From assembly GCA_035632955.1 (NCBI GenBank), contig DASQFU010000173.1:1-9073 (forward strand): 9,073 bases of DNA, given 5' to 3'. Position numbers and translations under genes: made by a program. Under the pieces are notes generated by a model. That model was not told the origin of the DNA. It made no database searches and saw only the letters and a list, made by a program, of their open reading frames with translations. This document shows positions 5,521 through 9,073 of this stretch, one piece after another. The DNA comes from DASQFU01 sp035632955 (GTDB taxonomy: Bacteria; Eisenbacteria; RBG-16-71-46). Within the stretch, counting starts at the first letter, position 1. Each line of letters starts with the position of its first letter.

Positions 5521-8211
5521 ATGAGACGGCCGCACGCTGCCCCCTGGTTGGCCATCGGCATCGCCCTCCTGCTTCCGGCTTCCCTCCAGGCGGCCACCGG
5601 CGTGCACGTCCGATCGCATCACGATCTGGAATGGAACGCTGGTCCGAGCATCCGCAGGATCGACGCCGCCGTCGTTCGCGGGGAGATCGGCACCAGCGAG
5701 GCTGCGCGCCAGAAGCTCTTCTATCTCTTCGACCGACCCCGGATGTCTCCCGAGCTCAATGCCGAGGGCGACCGTCCCGCGAAGTGCGGCACCGCGGTGC
5801 TCGCGGAGATCGGCGCCAACCTCGAGTCCTTCGACGCCGAGACCCGCGCGCTCTATCACCGCTACGTCGACGCTCCCGCGCCAGACGAGACGCATGTGCT
5901 GCTGGTTCACGAGACCACGCACTTCTACATCGAGTACAACACGACCGGCGGGAATGCGGTTCCGCTCGCCGACGTGAATCCGGCCAACGGTATTCCCGAC
6001 TTCGTCGAGTGGACCGCGACCTCGTGCGAGCTGTCGTGGACGGTCGAGGTCGACAATCTCGGCTACCTGGCGCCGCAGCTTGCGGGCGGCCCCAACAACA
6101 AGTACCTGATCCAGTTCCAGGCGCAAGGATCGTACGGCTACACGAGCGTGGTCTCCGGGCAGCGCACCCGGATCGTGCTCCATCCGAGCTATCTCGGCTT
6201 CCCGCCCAACGAGGACCCCGAGGGCGACCAGATTGGCGCGCTGCGCGTCACCGTCGCCCACGAGCTCAAGCACGCGATTCAACGCATGTACACGCTGTGG
6301 GCCGAAGGCGGCTGGGTGGAGCTCGACGCCACCTGGGTCGAGGACATCGTCTACGACGTCATCAACGACTACTACACGTACGTCGAAGGCCCGGGTTCTC
6401 CGTTCACGGAGCCGCAGACGGGTCTCGATTCCGGCGGCACGGGCTTGTACGAGGACTGCAACTGGCAGCACTACCAGACCGAGCTGCTCGGCAACACGCA
6501 CATGCGCAACTTCTGGCTGCGCCGCCAGGCCAATCCCGGTGAAGCCGTGCTCACGACCTACGCCCAGAACCTCGTGAGCTCCGGGTCGACGTTCCTCGAC
6601 GCGTGGGGCGAGTACGTGGCGTGGAACATCGCGTGCGGCCTACGTGCGAGCACCGGATACGGCTACGGCGAGGCGGCCACGTATCCGACGACGCCGGTGA
6701 CCTCCACCCACACGACCCTGCCGATCGCGACCACCGGCGGCACCGTCAACCATCTCGCGGCCAACACGCAGCTGATCTCGAACGCCGAAGGAACGCTCGC
6801 GGGGCACCCCGAGTTCACGTTCACGGGCGCGGGCGGAATCGCGTGGAGCGTATCGATCCTCCTGCACGATCTCTCGGGAGCCGTGACGCGCGTGCCGATG
6901 CCGTTGACGGGAGGAGCGGGAACGTTGCTGCTGTCGACGGTCGAGTGGGCGAATCTACGCTCGGCGGCGCTCGTGATCGGCAACGCGTCGACCTCGGGAG
7001 CGGCTGCCTCGTACACGTTCTCGGCTCGCACCGAGGCGCCCGTGTTCCTGCTCCATCAGCGACCGTGGAACACGATCGACGTCACGAACCCCTATCCAAT
7101 CACCGCGCGGCTCACCGCCGGAACCGCGACCCCCGATCCGAGCTCCATGCGGCTCAACTACCGGGTCGATGGCGGCGGCCTCACCACGTTGACGATGACG
7201 CCGACGGTCAACCCCGACGAGTACACGGCCAACATTCCCGCTCAGCCCGTCGGCTCGACCATCGAGTACCGCATCAGCGGCGCGAGCACGGTCGGCGACT
7301 CGGCGTTCTCCCCCGCGCTGACCGGCGCGTTCCATCCGTTCGAGATCGTGACCGTGTTCGAGCCGTTCGAGAGCGCCGGGTCATGGACCGTCGGCGCCCC
7401 CGGCGATGCCGCGACCACGGGCGTCTGGGAGCGCGTGGTCCCGATCGAGACCATCGCGGCGCCCGGAGCCGACTTCACGATCCCGCCCGGCACCACCTGC
7501 TTCGTGACGCAGAACGGCGCTGTCGGCGGCGCCGCGGGCGCGGCGGACGTCGACGGGGGCGCGACCACGTTGCTGTCCCCGGTGTTCGCGCTCGGCGCGG
7601 GCGGGCCGTACGACGAGTGCACGGCGCGCTATCGTCGCTGGTACTCGAACCACCTCGGCGGCGCCCCCGGCGAAGACGTGTGGCGCGTGGACGTGTCGAA
7701 CGACGGCGGCTCGAGCTGGACCAACGTGGAGACGACCACGCTCGGCAACAACCTGTGGACGCTGGTGAATGTGAAGCTGCTCACCTTGTTCGGCACACCG
7801 AACGACGTGCGCTTCCGGTTCGTCGCCGAGGATGCCGGGGCCGGCTCGCTGATCGAGGCGGGAGTCGACGACTTCGAGATCGTGGCGGTTCCAAAGGGAA
7901 CGGTCGCGGTCGGCGACGGCTCACCGCGCTTCGTCTCGCTCGGCCCGGCGCAGCCTAACCCGTCGCGCGGCGCCGCGTCCGTTCTCTTGACGCTGCCCGC
8001 GCCGGCTCGGGTGTCGGCCGTGGTCCGCGACGTTCACGGCCGCCGGGTACGTCACTTGGTTCCGAACGGAACGACGCTGGCCGCCGGCCACGCCACGCTC
8101 CGGTGGGACGGGCGCGCCGAGAACGGCGCGCGCTCGTCGTCCGGAGTCTATTTCGTGCAGGTGAGCGTCGGGCGCGAAGTGCTCGAGCGGAGGATTGTTC
8201 TGCTCCAGTAG
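5521..8211 (+). CDS. secreted MXAN_6640-type putative zinc metalloprotease with C-terminal FlgD-like/T9SS-like domain
   Basis: This is an 896-residue secreted multidomain protein. Residues 1-24 form a Sec signal peptide, with likely cleavage after SLQA. The metalloprotease region (about 30-380) contains the zinc motif HELKH at 247-251 within VTVAHELKHAIQ. It is followed by WAEGGWVELDATWVED (260-275), whose Glu267 or Glu274 may be the third ligand or a conserved acid. The segments HFYIEYNTTG (134-143) and DVNPANGIPDFVEW (151-164) are typical of the MXAN_6640 family of putative metalloproteases. A beta-rich segment follows (about 385-505), then an Ig-like segment (about 508-605), then a MAM/jelly-roll-like domain (about 612-788, FEPFESAGSWTVG to VDDFEIV). 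The end (about 803-896) is a FlgD-type Ig-like domain (QPNPSRG, RWDGRAENGARSSSGVYFVQV), as used for surface sorting or attachment in the FCB group. Whether it is a true type IX secretion signal here is uncertain, and the substrate is unknown. Confidence 0.85.
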   Translation: MRRPHAAPWLAIGIALLLPASLQAATGVHVRSHHDLEWNAGPSIRRIDAAVVRGEIGTSEAARQKLFYLFDRPRMSPELNAEGDRPAKCGTAVLAEIGANLESFDAETRALYHRYVDAPAPDETHVLLVHETTHFYIEYNTTGGNAVPLADVNPANGIPDFVEWTATSCELSWTVEVDNLGYLAPQLAGGPNNKYLIQFQAQGSYGYTSVVSGQRTRIVLHPSYLGFPPNEDPEGDQIGALRVTVAHELKHAIQRMYTLWAEGGWVELDATWVEDIVYDVINDYYTYVEGPGSPFTEPQTGLDSGGTGLYEDCNWQHYQTELLGNTHMRNFWLRRQANPGEAVLTTYAQNLVSSGSTFLDAWGEYVAWNIACGLRASTGYGYGEAATYPTTPVTSTHTTLPIATTGGTVNHLAANTQLISNAEGTLAGHPEFTFTGAGGIAWSVSILLHDLSGAVTRVPMPLTGGAGTLLLSTVEWANLRSAALVIGNASTSGAAASYTFSARTEAPVFLLHQRPWNTIDVTNPYPITARLTAGTATPDPSSMRLNYRVDGGGLTTLTMTPTVNPDEYTANIPAQPVGSTIEYRISGASTVGDSAFSPALTGAFHPFEIVTVFEPFESAGSWTVGAPGDAATTGVWERVVPIETIAAPGADFTIPPGTTCFVTQNGAVGGAAGAADVDGGATTLLSPVFALGAGGPYDECTARYRRWYSNHLGGAPGEDVWRVDVSNDGGSSWTNVETTTLGNNLWTLVNVKLLTLFGTPNDVRFRFVAEDAGAGSLIEAGVDDFEIVAVPKGTVAVGDGSPRFVSLGPAQPNPSRGAASVLLTLPAPARVSAVVRDVHGRRVRHLVPNGTTLAAGHATLRWDGRAENGARSSSGVYFVQVSVGREVLERRIVLLQ

Positions 8212-8233
8212 TTGTGCTCGCACGAATGTGTCT

Positions 8234-8272
8234 CGCATGGTCCATGCACGACTCCCGTGCATGGACCATGCG
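8234..8272. repeat. perfect 17-bp inverted repeat (hairpin) over the transposase start
   Basis: Arms at 8234-8250 and 8256-8272 are perfectly complementary around a five-base loop (ACTCC). The arm beginning at 8256 is CGTGCATGGACCATGCG. Outside the arms, ACGAA at 8222-8226 can pair with TTCGT at 8273-8277 across a seven-base bulge. No T-run follows, so it is not a classic intrinsic terminator, though it begins only 22 bases after the protease stop. It contains the likely transposase ATG (8261) and another in-frame ATG (8237). It may limit translation from read-through transcripts or mark an element end. Confidence 0.85.
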
Positions 8273-9073
8273 TTCGTACCACCGTTCTGCCCGCGATCCT
8301 CTTGTCCCTTCCACACTTCCCCGGCTGGCTGGCGCTACAAGCGGATCGGCTTCTACACCCGCCGCTGTGAACCTCGTTGCATCCAGCGTTACCTCTGTAT
8401 CCACTGTCGCCGGTCGTTCAGCACGCAGACCTTCTCCACCACCTACTGGCTGCGCCATCCCGAACGCCTAGCACCGGTCTTCCACCGGCTGCTCGCGTGC
8501 TCGGGTTTCCGCCAGATCGCCCGCGAGCTCAAGGCCGCCCCGACCTCGCTCCTGCGGCTCGCCTCTCGGCTTGGCCGCCACTGCCTGTTGTTCCAGCGGC
8601 TTCATCAGCCGGAAGAGCCCAAGGAGCCGGTGGTTCTCGATGGCTTCGAGAGCTTCGAGTGGAGCCAGTACTTCCCCTGTCACTTCCATCTCCTGGTGGG
8701 GAAGGACTCGCACTTCTTCTACGGCTTCACTGACTCCCCTCTGCGGCGTAAAGGCCGCATGACTGCGGAGCAGAAGGATCGCCGGGTCGAGCTCGAGCAG
8801 GAGCTAGGTCGGCCCGACCCCAAGTCGATCGAGAACGAAGTCGTCCAATTGCTGCAGATCACGCTGCCCCCGGGCCGAGTCCGGCTCCACTCCGACGACC
8901 ACCCGGCCTACCCGCGCGCATTCCGCCAGGTCAAGACTCTCACGGTCGAGCACGACGTCACCCCGGGGATCCTGCGGCGCACGACCTCCAATCCGCTGTT
9001 TCCCGTCAACTTGCTAGACCTCTTGATCCGCCACAACAGCGCCAACCACAAGCGCGAGACGATCGCGTTTTCC
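8261..9073 (+). CDS. DDE transposase with N-terminal zinc ribbon (IS1/IS1595-like), C-terminus beyond window
   Basis: An uninterrupted frame of 271 codons runs from an ATG at 8261 to the window edge. Residues 1-55 form a zinc ribbon with Cys10 and Cys15 (FCPRSSC) and Cys46 and Cys49 (YLCIHCRRSFS). A helix-turn-helix-like stretch follows (about 78-103, SGFRQIAREL). The catalytic core has Asp127 in VVLDGFESFEWSQY, Asp212 in LHSDDHPAY, and Glu266 in NSANHKRETIAFS, which fits a DDE triad. The segment FTDSPLRRKGRMT (156-168) is characteristic of this transposase group as I know it. The 5' part is intact with no frameshift, so the element may be functional. No clear Shine-Dalgarno precedes 8261; an in-frame ATG at 8237 would add eight residues. 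Both starts lie in the hairpin. The assignment as a transposase is firm, the exact IS family less so. Confidence 0.85.
   Translation, partial: MDHAFVPPFCPRSSCPFHTSPAGWRYKRIGFYTRRCEPRCIQRYLCIHCRRSFSTQTFSTTYWLRHPERLAPVFHRLLACSGFRQIARELKAAPTSLLRLASRLGRHCLLFQRLHQPEEPKEPVVLDGFESFEWSQYFPCHFHLLVGKDSHFFYGFTDSPLRRKGRMTAEQKDRRVELEQELGRPDPKSIENEVVQLLQITLPPGRVRLHSDDHPAYPRAFRQVKTLTVEHDVTPGILRRTTSNPLFPVNLLDLLIRHNSANHKRETIAFS

Larger units (their letters stand above)
8234..9073 (+). mobile_element. 5' part of an insertion sequence, truncated by the window edge
   Basis: The transposase gene and the hairpin at its start indicate an insertion sequence immediately downstream of the protease gene. The left boundary is not resolved: it lies somewhere between the protease stop (8211) and the transposase start, and I cannot identify a terminal inverted repeat or target duplication because the right end is outside the window. 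The start given is the outer edge of the hairpin and is provisional. Confidence 0.55.

Noticed and set aside
5908..5922. A second HExxH motif (HETTH, residues 130-134) in the metalloprotease
   Set aside because: It falls in the HFYIEYNTTG segment near the N-terminus, a conserved strand of MXAN_6640-type proteins rather than a zinc helix. The HELKH at 247-251 has the right helical and downstream acidic context.
3379..6501. Minus-strand open frame of 1040 codons opposite the PBP and protease genes
   Set aside because: Its translation is rich in Arg, Gly, Val and Asp with no recognisable domain, and it spans the opposite strand of two well-identified genes. Long antisense frames are expected in DNA this GC-rich.
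5100..6542. Plus-strand open frame of 480 codons overlapping the PBP end and the protease start
   Set aside because: It is a low-complexity arginine-rich shadow in another frame of two genes with intact motifs.
8234..8272. Hairpin as a standard rho-independent terminator for the protease gene
   Set aside because: The stem is followed by CGTTCGTACC with no T-run, so the standard form is not met; a terminating role by another route remains possible.
8377..8733. Proline/leucine-rich plus-strand frame of 118 codons overlapping the transposase
   Set aside because: It is out of frame with the transposase, whose zinc ribbon and DDE motifs are continuous in the frame beginning at 8261.

Overview
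This is a 9.07-kb, very GC-rich bacterial window with six supportable protein genes, plus one possible gene tail at the left edge. I see no rRNA, tRNA or CRISPR array. Two features suggest a Gram-negative-type bacterium of the FCB/Fibrobacterota-Gemmatimonadota neighbourhood, with Candidatus Eisenbacteria the lineage I would test first: a PBP1B-like bifunctional peptidoglycan synthase, and a large secreted protein ending in a FlgD-like/T9SS-like C-terminal module. The placement is inferred from protein style, not from a marker gene.

Layout. Positions 1-108 (+) may be the end of a gene, converging on the next operon. Positions 112-2956 (-) hold a tight three-gene operon, read right to left: a type III polyketide synthase (chalcone-synthase superfamily), an ICMT/YpbQ-type membrane methyltransferase, and an RMND1/Sif2 (DUF155)-family protein with a C-terminal membrane anchor. 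Both junctions are 4-base ATGA start/stop overlaps, so translation is probably coupled. After only 23 bp and on the opposite strand, 2980-5445 (+) encodes a complete PBP1B-type transglycosylase/transpeptidase. After a 75-bp gap with a good ribosome binding site, 5521-8211 (+) encodes a secreted, multidomain MXAN_6640-type zinc metalloprotease. From about 8234 to the right edge lies the 5' part of an insertion sequence: a perfect 17-bp inverted repeat that contains the likely start codon of a zinc-ribbon DDE transposase, which runs off the window.

How the genes work together. The synthase and methyltransferase form a recognisable pair. In Bacillus subtilis, BpsA (type III PKS) makes long-chain alkylpyrones and BpsB (YpbQ) methylates them. 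By analogy this operon should make an O-methylated membrane polyketide such as an alkylpyrone or alkylresorcinol. The coupled RMND1-like gene is the unexplained partner and the most interesting item here. The PBP and the protease act outside the cytoplasmic membrane but show no specific functional link to the operon or to each other. I did not find a clearly undescribed defence or mobile system. The best leads are the three-gene operon and the hairpin over the transposase start.
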